NCBI GenBank assembly: GCA_903925275.1
Contig: CAIYES010000507.1
Coordinates: 1-37,676, forward strand
Reading direction: 5' to 3'
DNA length: 37,676 bases
From: an uncultured Bacteroidales bacterium
GTDB lineage: Bacteria; Bacteroidota; Bacteroidia; Bacteroidales; FEN-979
Shown: positions 9,140 to 17,870 of the stretch, piece after piece
Layout: each line of letters opens with the position of its first letter
Position numbering within the stretch: position 1 is the first letter of the stretch
The notes under the pieces: model-generated
The model's database searches: none
Seen by the model: the letters and a program-made list of their open reading frames with translations, nothing else
What the model was told of the DNA's origin: nothing
Translations under genes and position numbers: made by a program

Positions 9140-9769
9140 TCAGATCAATCCTTTTTCGAATAAAATTTTGACAAGTTCTGCAATGTTTTTGGCGCCAAAG
9201 TTTTCCCGGATATGCTTGAGCGTCTTTTCAACAGTGGATACACTTATTTTTTTCTTGTCTGCAATTTGTTGCTGGGTTAGTCCGGCGCACAACAAGATGA
9301 TCAGGTTCTGCTGGTTGACTGTAAGATGATTCCTTTTACCGGACAACAAATTGGAAAGTTTGTTCTTATTTTCAGGTTCCGCAATACCAGAAAAAACAAT
9401 CTGGCCTTTGTAAACCTTATCAAGGGTTGTTTTTATCTCATATTTATTGGCGCTTTTTAGCAGATAGGCCATTACCCCGGCTTCAAACATTTTATGTTTC
9501 CAGACGGAGGAATCCTCTGATGTAAATATCACGATGGGTTTTCCAGGGAATTTGACTTTCAATTTTTTCACATTTGAAAAAGGATGTGCATCGGGGAGCA
9601 ACAGATCCAATAAAAAAATGTCGAAAATGTCCGGATTTGCCTGTCTGACTGCCTCGTCAACATTTGAAACATCACCGGTGACTCCGATTTCGTCGCGTGA
9701 AGGGCGAAAAAGATTTTTCAATCCTGTTACGGTTACCGGATGATTTTCAATAAGAAAAAGTCTAATCAT
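9140..9769 (-). CDS. response regulator, receiver plus LuxR-type HTH (NarL/FixJ family)
   Basis: 209 aa; receiver IFLLDLLLPD, C-terminal LTQQQIADKKKISVSTVEKTLKHIRENFGAKN. Confidence 0.88.
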   Translation of the reverse strand: MIRLFLIENHPVTVTGLKNLFRPSRDEIGVTGDVSNVDEAVRQANPDIFDIFLLDLLLPDAHPFSNVKKLKVKFPGKPIVIFTSEDSSVWKHKMFEAGVMAYLLKSANKYEIKTTLDKVYKGQIVFSGIAEPENKNKLSNLLSGKRNHLTVNQQNLIILLCAGLTQQQIADKKKISVSTVEKTLKHIRENFGAKNIAELVKILFEKGLI

Positions 9770-9853
9770 GTTTGTTCGATTTTTTTATATCATTCTGATG
9801 GTCAACATGGAAGATCATTTCTAAAATAATTCATTCAATGAATCCGGCAATAA

Positions 9854-11116
9854 TCACCATTGGATATCAAAACCGGCTATTTGCAAATCCTTCCAGAATT
9901 GCGGATAGGATTTTGCCACAATATCGGGATTCATGATTTTAAGGCTGCCTGATTTCATTACAATCGGAGCCAGAGCCATGGCCATGCGATGATCGCCATA
10001 TGTTTCAAAGATCAGCCCGCTTGGGAAAGTCGATTTTGACGAATTAATTTCAAGGGTGACCAAATTTTCCCCCTGGGTTGATATTTCAACAGCAATTCCC
10101 AGTTTGCTGATTTCATTTTTCAGTGCATATAATCTGTCTGTTTCCTTGATCTGCAGGCTTTTTAACCCTTCAAAACGACCACGGATGCGCATCCCTGCAC
10201 AGGTAGCAATTACCGCCTGAGCGATGTCGGGATAATCGTTAAAGTCGAAATAAAAGCCATCAATCTTCTTTCGCATTTTGGTTAACCGAATGCCATTCCC
10301 GGTAAATTCGGTAACGATGCCGAAATTTTGATAAACTGCAGGCAAAATGGCATCTCCCTGAATACTATCCGACTGTAATCCAATGAGTTCAATATCCACT
10401 TCGTCGGCAAAAACGGCTGCTTCATACCAAAATGCTGCTGCCGACCAATCAGACTCAACTTTGAAATCACATGGCAGATATGAACCCGGTTTGACATGAA
10501 TCCGTGTTTTCCCCTCTTTAACCTTTGCTCCGAACTTCTGCATCAGTTTAATGGTCATGTTCACATACGGGGATGATACGGTTTTGCCCTTCAGGTTCAG
10601 GATCAGTCCATCAGGAAGATAGGGGGCGATCAATAACAATGCGCTGGTGAACTGGCTGCTCACACCTGGGTCAATAGTAAGTTCATGGCCATGCATTGCC
10701 GTGCCCCTGATCAGCAGCGGGGGATAGCCTGGTTTTGCAAGGTAATCAATGGATGCTCCCAAATGCTTCAAACCATCTACCAAAATGCCGATGGGACGCT
10801 GTTTCATACGTTCTGAGCCCGTAAGTATCCATTTACCTGGTTTCATGGTTAACCATGCGGTGAGAAAACGCATAACCGTTCCCGCCAAGGCAACATCGAG
10901 TTCTATCGACTTTTTCTGGCCAATAACGCTAAGAACATATGCAATCTGTTTTTGCAGCAAGCAGGTATCGTCAGCCTCTGATAAATTATTGATCTCAAAA
11001 TGCCTGCCACTTATGGCCCTTATCATTAACAACCGGTTGGATATGCTTTTTGAGGCAGGAAGAAGGATACTTCCCCTTAAAATTCTATCAGATTTGCTGA
11101 TGACAATCGATTTCAT
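9854..11116 (-). CDS. aroA: 3-phosphoshikimate 1-carboxyvinyltransferase (EPSP synthase)
   Basis: 420 aa; LPASKSISNRLLMIRA, LAGTVMRFLTAW, KETDRL, YGDHRMAMA. Confidence 0.95.
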   Translation of the reverse strand: MKSIVISKSDRILRGSILLPASKSISNRLLMIRAISGRHFEINNLSEADDTCLLQKQIAYVLSVIGQKKSIELDVALAGTVMRFLTAWLTMKPGKWILTGSERMKQRPIGILVDGLKHLGASIDYLAKPGYPPLLIRGTAMHGHELTIDPGVSSQFTSALLLIAPYLPDGLILNLKGKTVSSPYVNMTIKLMQKFGAKVKEGKTRIHVKPGSYLPCDFKVESDWSAAAFWYEAAVFADEVDIELIGLQSDSIQGDAILPAVYQNFGIVTEFTGNGIRLTKMRKKIDGFYFDFNDYPDIAQAVIATCAGMRIRGRFEGLKSLQIKETDRLYALKNEISKLGIAVEISTQGENLVTLEINSSKSTFPSGLIFETYGDHRMAMALAPIVMKSGSLKIMNPDIVAKSYPQFWKDLQIAGFDIQW

Positions 11117-11140
11117 GTGATATTATTTATTTTTTTCGGG

Positions 11141-11304
11141 TCACATGGAATACCCATAATTATCATTCACGGTTTGCATGAACTTTAGTCTTATGGGTAT
11201 TTCATGTGTATATAATTTCTATTTCAATGGTCACATGGAATACCCATTATTATCATTCACGGTTTGCATGAACCTTGTTCTTATGGGTATTTCATTGGCA
11301 TATC
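11141..11304. repeat. two tandem ~90-bp units, each with a long internal inverted repeat, upstream of aroA
   Basis: unit 1 from 11141 and unit 2 from 11231; stem CACATGGAATACCCATAA (11142-11159) / TTATGGGTATTTCATGTG (11191-11208) in unit 1. Confidence 0.9.
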
Positions 11305-11312
11305 AGTTTACA

Positions 11313-12428
11313 CTATCCTGACAAGGTGGCGTTGAAAAACCCGAGGGCTTCCAAAATTTCCTCCTGATCACACGATATGTTGATCACCGGATTACCGGGT
11401 TTTGAAATAAGCGTAAATTGCAGATGACCGTTTTTTCTCTTTTTATCATGCACAATCAGTTCCATGACGGCCGGCATGGAAAGAGAGTCGACGGAATAAG
11501 CCGGGAACCCATCGGTCAGATAGGTTGTTATGGCCTCCATGTCGGGCGCCATAAGCCCTGTTTTTTTATGAGAAAGGTAAGCAGCGCAAATCATGCCGGC
11601 TGCAACTGCTTCTCCATGCAGAAGTGGTTTGCGGGAATCGAGCAGCGAATAAGCTTCCAATGCATGGCCTATTGTATGTCCAAAATTAAGCACCTTGCGC
11701 AATTTGTTTTCCTTGTAATCTCTTACGACCACCATGTTCTTATATTTGATGGTACTGGTGAGCATCTCGTGCCAGAAGGCATGTTCTACAGGTAAAGAAA
11801 GGATTTCGGTAACCGGATGGTTTCGAATCCGGCGCCACAACCGTGCATTGCCGACAAGGGCGCACTTGATAATTTCTGCCATTCCCGAGCGCATATGATC
11901 TTTAGGCAATGTATTGAGAAACCCGGGAAAAATGAAGACACTTTTTGCCGCATGGAAAAATCCAATCTGGTTTTTGATGCTACCAAGATTTACGGCAGTT
12001 TTTCCTCCGATTGCCGCATCCGACTGCCCCATCAGTGTGGTAGGGATATTAAGATAATTGATTCCGCGTTTGTATCCAGCGGTAACAAAGCCACCCAGGT
12101 CGCTGATTACACCACCACCAAGGTTGACCAATAAACTTTCGCGACTTGCACCCGATGCCAGAAGTTCGTTCCATAGTTTTCCGGCCATTGCAATGGTTTT
12201 TGAATCCTCTCCCCCGTCAATTTCCAATAACCGGGCGCCCGCCAGTAAAGCCGATTGTTCCAATAAGACGGGCAAGCAGTAGTGCCGCGTATTTTTGTCA
12301 ACCAGTATGTAAATACCATCATGGCCAAGATGCATGGAACGGATAACTTTATCAACAAATGACAAAGCATTATCTCCAACGTAAATCGGAGTTCGGTCGA
12401 TGGTGATTATCCTGCTGGGAATTTTCAT
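11313..12428 (-). CDS. aroB: 3-dehydroquinate synthase
   Basis: 371 aa; GGGVISDLGGFVTAGYKRGI, PTTLMGQSDAAIGGKTAVN, LNFGHTIGHALE. Confidence 0.95.
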   Translation of the reverse strand: MKIPSRIITIDRTPIYVGDNALSFVDKVIRSMHLGHDGIYILVDKNTRHYCLPVLLEQSALLAGARLLEIDGGEDSKTIAMAGKLWNELLASGASRESLLVNLGGGVISDLGGFVTAGYKRGINYLNIPTTLMGQSDAAIGGKTAVNLGSIKNQIGFFHAAKSVFIFPGFLNTLPKDHMRSGMAEIIKCALVGNARLWRRIRNHPVTEILSLPVEHAFWHEMLTSTIKYKNMVVVRDYKENKLRKVLNFGHTIGHALEAYSLLDSRKPLLHGEAVAAGMICAAYLSHKKTGLMAPDMEAITTYLTDGFPAYSVDSLSMPAVMELIVHDKKRKNGHLQFTLISKPGNPVINISCDQEEILEALGFFNATLSG

Positions 12429-12441
12429 TATCCTCGCCGGT

Positions 12442-13665
12442 TTAATGAAAAGCGGCCATCAATAGGCTGATATCCTGAAAAGCAAGATTATACAACTTGC
12501 TGATAAAGATATTTGTGAGGATACCGTTGTAGATATACACTCCTTGTCTGACGCCATAATCGCGTTTGAGCAGGTTTTCGATCCCACCTTCGGAACCGAT
12601 ATCAAGGATAATGGGCACGATGATATTATTCAAAGCCTGCGACGAAGTATGGGGTACTTTAGAAGGGATGTTCGGAACAGCATAGTGGGTTACGCCATGC
12701 AACTTGTATACCGGCGATTTGTGTGTAGTGGCTCTCGAAGTTTCAAAACACCCACCCTGATCGATGCTCACATCGATGGCTACAGCGCCGTCTTTCATCT
12801 GCCTGATCATCTCTTCGCTGATGATGCATGGGGTTTTACCTTCGTGGGCATGGACAGCGCCTATCAGAACGTCGGCCGTTCTGAGAGATTCAACCAGTAC
12901 CTTGGGATGTAAGATGGAGGTAAATACACGCATGCCCAGGTTATTCTGGATACGGCGAAGTCGGTATACCGAGTTATCAAAGACTTTAACCAGGGCACCC
13001 AGCCCGATTGCCGACCGTGCTGCAAACTCGCCAACAGTCCCAGCACCTATGATTACTACTTCAGAAGGAATGATCCCGGTAAAACCACCAAACATTTTTC
13101 CTCTTCCATATTCAGGATTGGCAAGGTATTCGGCAGCAATGAATATGGAAGTACTCCCGGCTATCTCGCTCATCGCCCGGATAATGGCCAACTGGTTGGT
13201 TTTATCACGGATAGTCTCAAAGGCCAGGGCAGTCACTTTTTTTGATAACAATGCACGAAAATACTCTTCACATTGCATGGCAACCTGAATTGCAGAGAAG
13301 AGCGTTTGCTTTGGCCTCAGCCATTCCATCTCTTCACGGGTAACCGGCCCAACCTTCAGGATAAAATCAGCTTTATAGACCTCTCCAGGAGAATATACAA
13401 TCTGTGCTCCTGCTTCACTATATTCATGATCACTGAAATGTGCCGTGTTGCCTGCACCTGCCTCCACCATTACCTGATGGCCATTTCGGCACAGCAAAGC
13501 TACTCCATCAGGCACTAAGGATACACGGTTCTCCTGGGTTGAAATCTCTTTTGGAACGCCAATCAACAGACTGCGACGCGGGTGGGCGACTTCGAGCATC
13601 TCTTCCTGTGGCATAAGCCGGTCAACGGGTAACATACGGATATATTCCGGTCGGGGGTCTTCCAT
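12442..13665 (-). CDS. ald: alanine dehydrogenase
   Basis: 407 aa; GVPKEISTQENRVSLVPDGV, VVIIGAGTVGEFAARSAIGLGA, GVTHYAVPNIPSKVPHTSSQALNN. Confidence 0.92.
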   Translation of the reverse strand: MEDPRPEYIRMLPVDRLMPQEEMLEVAHPRRSLLIGVPKEISTQENRVSLVPDGVALLCRNGHQVMVEAGAGNTAHFSDHEYSEAGAQIVYSPGEVYKADFILKVGPVTREEMEWLRPKQTLFSAIQVAMQCEEYFRALLSKKVTALAFETIRDKTNQLAIIRAMSEIAGSTSIFIAAEYLANPEYGRGKMFGGFTGIIPSEVVIIGAGTVGEFAARSAIGLGALVKVFDNSVYRLRRIQNNLGMRVFTSILHPKVLVESLRTADVLIGAVHAHEGKTPCIISEEMIRQMKDGAVAIDVSIDQGGCFETSRATTHKSPVYKLHGVTHYAVPNIPSKVPHTSSQALNNIIVPIILDIGSEGGIENLLKRDYGVRQGVYIYNGILTNIFISKLYNLAFQDISLLMAAFH

Positions 13666-13729
13666 GCATTAAAAATTTACACGAAGATATGATAAAATAG
13701 CGAAATAGCCAAATAGCCCATCATTGTTG

Positions 13730-13749
13730 GGGCACAAAATATTGTGCCC
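13730..13749. terminator. hairpin GGGCACAA-AATA-TTGTGCCC 3' of the FNR-type regulator gene
   Basis: perfect 8-bp stem; T-run on + strand side only. Confidence 0.5.
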
Positions 13750-13763
13750 TTTTGCCAGGGATG

Positions 13764-14468
13764 CTATCCGATGCGGCTTATTTTATTCAGGGCTTCCAGA
13801 TCGAGGATTTCCATTTCGTGATCCGATATCCGTATGAGACCTTCCTTTTGGAAATCGCGCAACAACTTCACTGCACTTTCCCTCGACATGGCCGATAGAT
13901 CTGCCAGTTCAGACCGTGTGAGGATCATCGGGAATTTTGGTAGATTAAAAATTTCATCATGCAGATAGAGCAATGCATCAGCCATTCTCCCAGGCATTTG
14001 TTTCTGCGTTAAGAAGATCAGGCGGTTGTACACAGTCAATACATCCCGGCTGAAATCCTTCAGAAATTCTTCTGCAAACAATATATTTCCACTTAGAATT
14101 TTTTTAAACACCTGCAGGTTAATGAAACATACGGATGAATCAACAAGGGCCGTAATGGAAAAATGATGCCGCTGGTCAAAATATATCCCCGGGCCACCTA
14201 TGAAATTTGTAGGTTTCACAATGCGCAGAATGGCCGAACGGCCTTCGATTCCCTCTATGTAAAGCTTGGCAAAGCCACTGTTGACAGAAATCACATGAGA
14301 CATAAAGGTCCCCTGCTTTTTAATTGTCTCTCCCGCTTTGAAATTAACATGGATTTTATTTGCATCAACGACCTGCAACTCCTCCTCGTCCAATAAACAG
14401 AATAACTGGGACATACATTGGCAGTCGGTACACCGTTTTTGAGATTTATCAAAATACTCCGTCATCAT
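13764..14468 (-). CDS. fnr: Crp/Fnr family regulator with FNR-type cysteines
   Basis: 234 aa; N-terminal RCTDCQCMSQLFC, central SSVCFINL aligning with the FNR Cys122 region, C-terminal HTH TRSELADLSAMSRESAVKLLRDFQKEGLI. Confidence 0.85.
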   Translation of the reverse strand: MMTEYFDKSQKRCTDCQCMSQLFCLLDEEELQVVDANKIHVNFKAGETIKKQGTFMSHVISVNSGFAKLYIEGIEGRSAILRIVKPTNFIGGPGIYFDQRHHFSITALVDSSVCFINLQVFKKILSGNILFAEEFLKDFSRDVLTVYNRLIFLTQKQMPGRMADALLYLHDEIFNLPKFPMILTRSELADLSAMSRESAVKLLRDFQKEGLIRISDHEMEILDLEALNKISRIG

Positions 14469-14512
14469 TGAGGGGTTTTAACCTGTATCAGCGCATAAAA
14501 GTAGTGGAAAAA

Positions 14513-14526
14513 TTGATATATGTCAA
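14513..14526. promoter_or_regulatory. FNR-like box TTGATATATGTCAA in the divergent regulator/operon spacer
   Basis: 9/10 match to TTGAT-N4-ATCAA; its minus-strand TTG lies 20 nt before TACTTTTA, a -7-like box for the regulator. Confidence 0.6.
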
Positions 14527-14625
14527 TGTTAAATAAAGGTTATTTCCATTCCTGAAACAAAATAATTCCTGTTAAAAGTGGCAATATTGACACATCATAT
14601 TCCAATAACTGAATATATATCCCGG

Positions 14626-14633
14626 TAGCTTTG
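14626..14633 (+). promoter_or_regulatory. -7 box TAGCTTTG for the NrfD-type electron-transfer operon
   Basis: exact TAnnTTTG match about 28 nt before ATG 14662; no good -33 element. Confidence 0.5.
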
Positions 14634-14661
14634 ACGATCTGAAAAACAGAACCCCGACCTT

Positions 14662-15609
14662 ATGAAAAGTCGTTCATCCAATCGCAGAAATTTCCTGAAA
14701 CTTGGAATAGCCGCAGGAGCCACAGCCCTGATTGCCAGTGGCGGAAACCTTATATCAGCCATCGCCAGTACAGAAAATAAAGAGACCGGTGAGAAAATCA
14801 AATTACTGACGCCCGAAGGAAAACTTGTGGAGGTTGACAAGGGGCACATGTGTTGCCAGCCGGCATCGAATCTTGAAGCGCGGGAAGGACTGCCTGACAA
14901 AAAAATGGTGATGGTGGTCGATCTGGCTAAATGCCGGAATGCGCGTAAATGCCTGGAAGGATGCCAGAAGATGCACTTTCTGCCTCCCCACATGGAATGG
15001 ATCAAATTTTACCTGATGCGCGACAGCGAAGAGATGTCGCCCTATTGGTTTCCCAAGCCCTGCCTTCATTGCAATAACCCGCCCTGTGTCAAGGTATGTC
15101 CTGTAGGCGCTACCTTTAAACGTACCGACGGGATTGTCCTGATCGACAATGACCGTTGCATCGGATGCAAATTTTGCATGGCTGCATGCCCATATTCATC
15201 AAGAGTTTTCAATTGGGAGGAGCCGAAAATGGATAAAAGCAGGAAGCCTGGCACTTATTCGCCCGAAACCAGCACTCCTCCAAAACTTGGAACAGTAAGT
15301 AAATGTGACTTCTGCCCAGATATGGTCAGGAAGGGAGAATTGCCTTCATGTGTTACATCCTGTCCAAACGGTGTGTATTATTATGGTGATAAAAATGAGG
15401 ATGCCGTCACCAATGGAACTGAAACCGTTCGTTTCAGCGAACTGCTCGAAACGCGGGCTGCATACAGGTTCATGGAGGAGCTGGGTACCGAGCCAAGTGT
15501 CTATTATCTGCCGGCTGTCGACCGTGCCTTTGAGTACCAGGTTGGATTTGAAGGACTTAGCGAAGAAGAAATTGCATTGTATAAAAATGAAGCCAGGATC
15601 ACAGAATAA
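14662..15609 (+). CDS. Tat-targeted 4Fe-4S electron-transfer protein (DmsB/NrfC/PsrB-like)
   Basis: 315 aa; twin-arginine leader SNRRNFLKLGIAAGATALIAS, CLHCNNPPCVKVCPVGA, CIGCKFCMAACPY, CDFCPDMVRKGELPSCVTSCP. Confidence 0.9.
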   Translation: MKSRSSNRRNFLKLGIAAGATALIASGGNLISAIASTENKETGEKIKLLTPEGKLVEVDKGHMCCQPASNLEAREGLPDKKMVMVVDLAKCRNARKCLEGCQKMHFLPPHMEWIKFYLMRDSEEMSPYWFPKPCLHCNNPPCVKVCPVGATFKRTDGIVLIDNDRCIGCKFCMAACPYSSRVFNWEEPKMDKSRKPGTYSPETSTPPKLGTVSKCDFCPDMVRKGELPSCVTSCPNGVYYYGDKNEDAVTNGTETVRFSELLETRAAYRFMEELGTEPSVYYLPAVDRAFEYQVGFEGLSEEEIALYKNEARITE

Positions 15610-15620
15610 AACAGCAACTT

Positions 15621-17840
15621 ATGAACGAAGAAGAAAAATCACTGCAAAACCTGCTTGCATATAAACCCCATTTAGAGACCATCAGTAAAAAAGGGATTGC
15701 CCTGATTGTGTTTCTCTTACTGGTAATATTATTTGGGGTTGTCTGCCTCTACACACAGGTTACTGAGGGTCATGTCGTGACCGGGATGCGTGATAATGTA
15801 GTATGGGGATTGTACATCGTCAATTTTATCTTTTTTATCGGAATCAGTTATGCCGGCGCTTTGATCTCCGGAATCCTTCACCTTTTAAGGGTTCCCTGGA
15901 GAACGCCCATTATCAGAATGGCCGAAATGATCACCGTGATTTCAACAATGATCGGACCTTCATATATATTGTTGTGTATCGGTCGGCTTGACCGGTTGCC
16001 GAATTTATTACTTTTCGGAAGAATCCAGTCCCCAATCATATGGGATGTCATTGCAATCACCACCTATTTATCAGGCAGCATCATCTTTTTATACCTTGCC
16101 ATGATTCGCGACATGGCTTTGCTGCGTGATAATCCGGTGAAAACGGCGAAATGGAGGAATCCCGTCTATCGTTTCCTGGCTGTTCGTTATAAAGATACCA
16201 CCAAGCAAAAAGAGCTGTTAAATGTTTCGACCGATTTGTTGTCGATCGTGATTATACCCTTGGCTATTCTGGTTCATTCGGTACTTGCCTGGATATTTGG
16301 CATGACGCTCCGTCCGGGGTGGCACAGCACCATCTTTGCACCTTATTTCGTGGTTGCAGCTGTTTATTCAGGTACAGGTGTGCTCATCATGGTGATGTGG
16401 ATTTTCCGCAAGGTATATCACCTGGAAGCCCAGATTACAAAGATCCATTTCAATTACCTTGGAATTATCATGATCGTACTGGGTGCCTTGTACGGTTATT
16501 TTACCTTCAGCGAATATCTGACGAGCTGGTATGGCTCCATCAAATGGGACATGGAAGTACTCTTCCGGCTGTTCAGCCCCAATCAATATTTCCTGGAGTT
16601 TGTTTTTGCGGTCTTCATTGGTGTCCTGGGTCCGATAATAATTGTAACGGTTCCGAGGTTCAGGAACATCAATACCATCGCCTTTGCCGCTGTTATTGCC
16701 GTGATCGCACTTTGGGTGAAACGATACCTGATCATCATCCCTACCCTTGAATCTCCGCTTTTGCCCATCCATGATCTGCGGCCTGAATATGTACATTATT
16801 CTGCCACCTGGGTAGAATGGGGCTTGACCTTTGCGGGTATTGCGATGTTCATCCTGCTTTTCTATCTTTTTTCAAAGTTTGTCCCGATTATTCCGGTGGT
16901 CAGAAGCGGTGAAGAGAAAGACTATTCAAGGTTGAGAAAAGTCGTTTTCGAAAAGCAGATGAAAAAGGTCATCAATGAGAACAAAAAAAGTGGTACGATC
17001 GTAACCGGAATCATGATATTGCTGATACTGGCATCATCGCATTACGCCATGGCGCAGGATGATGCCAAAATTCAAACGGTGCTAAAACTTGAATATTTCC
17101 ATGCAGATTCAGTCCAAAAACTCAGTGCTACCCTGCGGGCCAAGGTAGAGGGAAGGTACCGGCCACTTGCGAATATGGAAATTAATTTCAATTTTTCTCA
17201 AAACAGTAAAGAAACGTCAATGGGCAATGCACTTACCAATGAGAAGGGCAATGTGACCATTTTAATACCCGATGATATCATTTCTACCGGAGGAGATAAG
17301 GGGATTTATTCATTTGATGCTTCGTTTTCCGGTAAAGACAATTATGATAAAGCGACTGCTAACACGACCATGAAACCCCTGCGGCTGGAGATGTCGTTTT
17401 TTCAGAAGGACCAGGAAAAAATGGTCAGTTTGAAGGCTTTTGAAAACGGAAAAGACAATGAATGGGTCCCGGTTGAAAATCTTGAGGTACAACTTTATGT
17501 CCCGCGTACATTCAGCTTGCTGAAGGTCGGACAGGCTTCTATAACCAATGGCATCGCCAGCCTTGCGTTTCCGACCTCTATCCCCGGAAATCAAATGGGA
17601 TATCTCACCATCGTGGCTAAAGTGGAAGAAAACAGCCTCTATGGAAATGTTGAAGCAAGCGGCACCATCAATTGGGGGAAGCCATTGCCTCCGTTAAAGA
17701 TCATCAAGCGCGGATTGGGCGATACCAATGCCCCATTATGGATGGTATACACACTCATCGTGCTGCTATCACTTGTGTGGTTTCATTACATGTATGTTAT
17801 TTTCACAGTTTTCAGAATACGGCATTTAGGCAAATCATAA
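15621..17840 (+). CDS. NrfD/PsrC family quinone-interacting membrane protein fused to a C-terminal periplasmic repeat domain
   Basis: 739 aa; multi-TM N-terminal part VTGMRDNVVWGLYIVNFIFFIGISYAGALISGILHLLRVPWR; from M447 MKKVINENKKSGTIVTGIMILLILASSHYAMAQDD resembles a signal peptide, followed by Ig-like repeats and a C-terminal TM. Confidence 0.85.
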   Translation: MNEEEKSLQNLLAYKPHLETISKKGIALIVFLLLVILFGVVCLYTQVTEGHVVTGMRDNVVWGLYIVNFIFFIGISYAGALISGILHLLRVPWRTPIIRMAEMITVISTMIGPSYILLCIGRLDRLPNLLLFGRIQSPIIWDVIAITTYLSGSIIFLYLAMIRDMALLRDNPVKTAKWRNPVYRFLAVRYKDTTKQKELLNVSTDLLSIVIIPLAILVHSVLAWIFGMTLRPGWHSTIFAPYFVVAAVYSGTGVLIMVMWIFRKVYHLEAQITKIHFNYLGIIMIVLGALYGYFTFSEYLTSWYGSIKWDMEVLFRLFSPNQYFLEFVFAVFIGVLGPIIIVTVPRFRNINTIAFAAVIAVIALWVKRYLIIIPTLESPLLPIHDLRPEYVHYSATWVEWGLTFAGIAMFILLFYLFSKFVPIIPVVRSGEEKDYSRLRKVVFEKQMKKVINENKKSGTIVTGIMILLILASSHYAMAQDDAKIQTVLKLEYFHADSVQKLSATLRAKVEGRYRPLANMEINFNFSQNSKETSMGNALTNEKGNVTILIPDDIISTGGDKGIYSFDASFSGKDNYDKATANTTMKPLRLEMSFFQKDQEKMVSLKAFENGKDNEWVPVENLEVQLYVPRTFSLLKVGQASITNGIASLAFPTSIPGNQMGYLTIVAKVEENSLYGNVEASGTINWGKPLPPLKIIKRGLGDTNAPLWMVYTLIVLLSLVWFHYMYVIFTVFRIRHLGKS

Positions 17841-17870
17841 TTATAAACAACTACTAAAAACGAAGATTCT

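Noticed and set aside
9829-9843. palindrome ATTCATT-C-AATGAAT between aroA and the response regulator
   Set aside because: AT-rich, short and single; could be a terminator or operator but not supportable alone.
11141-11304. possible mini-CRISPR or integron attC pair
   Set aside because: Only two units, the whole unit including the loop is conserved rather than a short repeat with variable spacer, no cas or integrase gene, no GTTRRRY core.
14587-14600. second FNR site TTGACACATCATAT near the operon promoter
   Set aside because: Only the left half matches; TGA/TCA spacing is 4 rather than 6.
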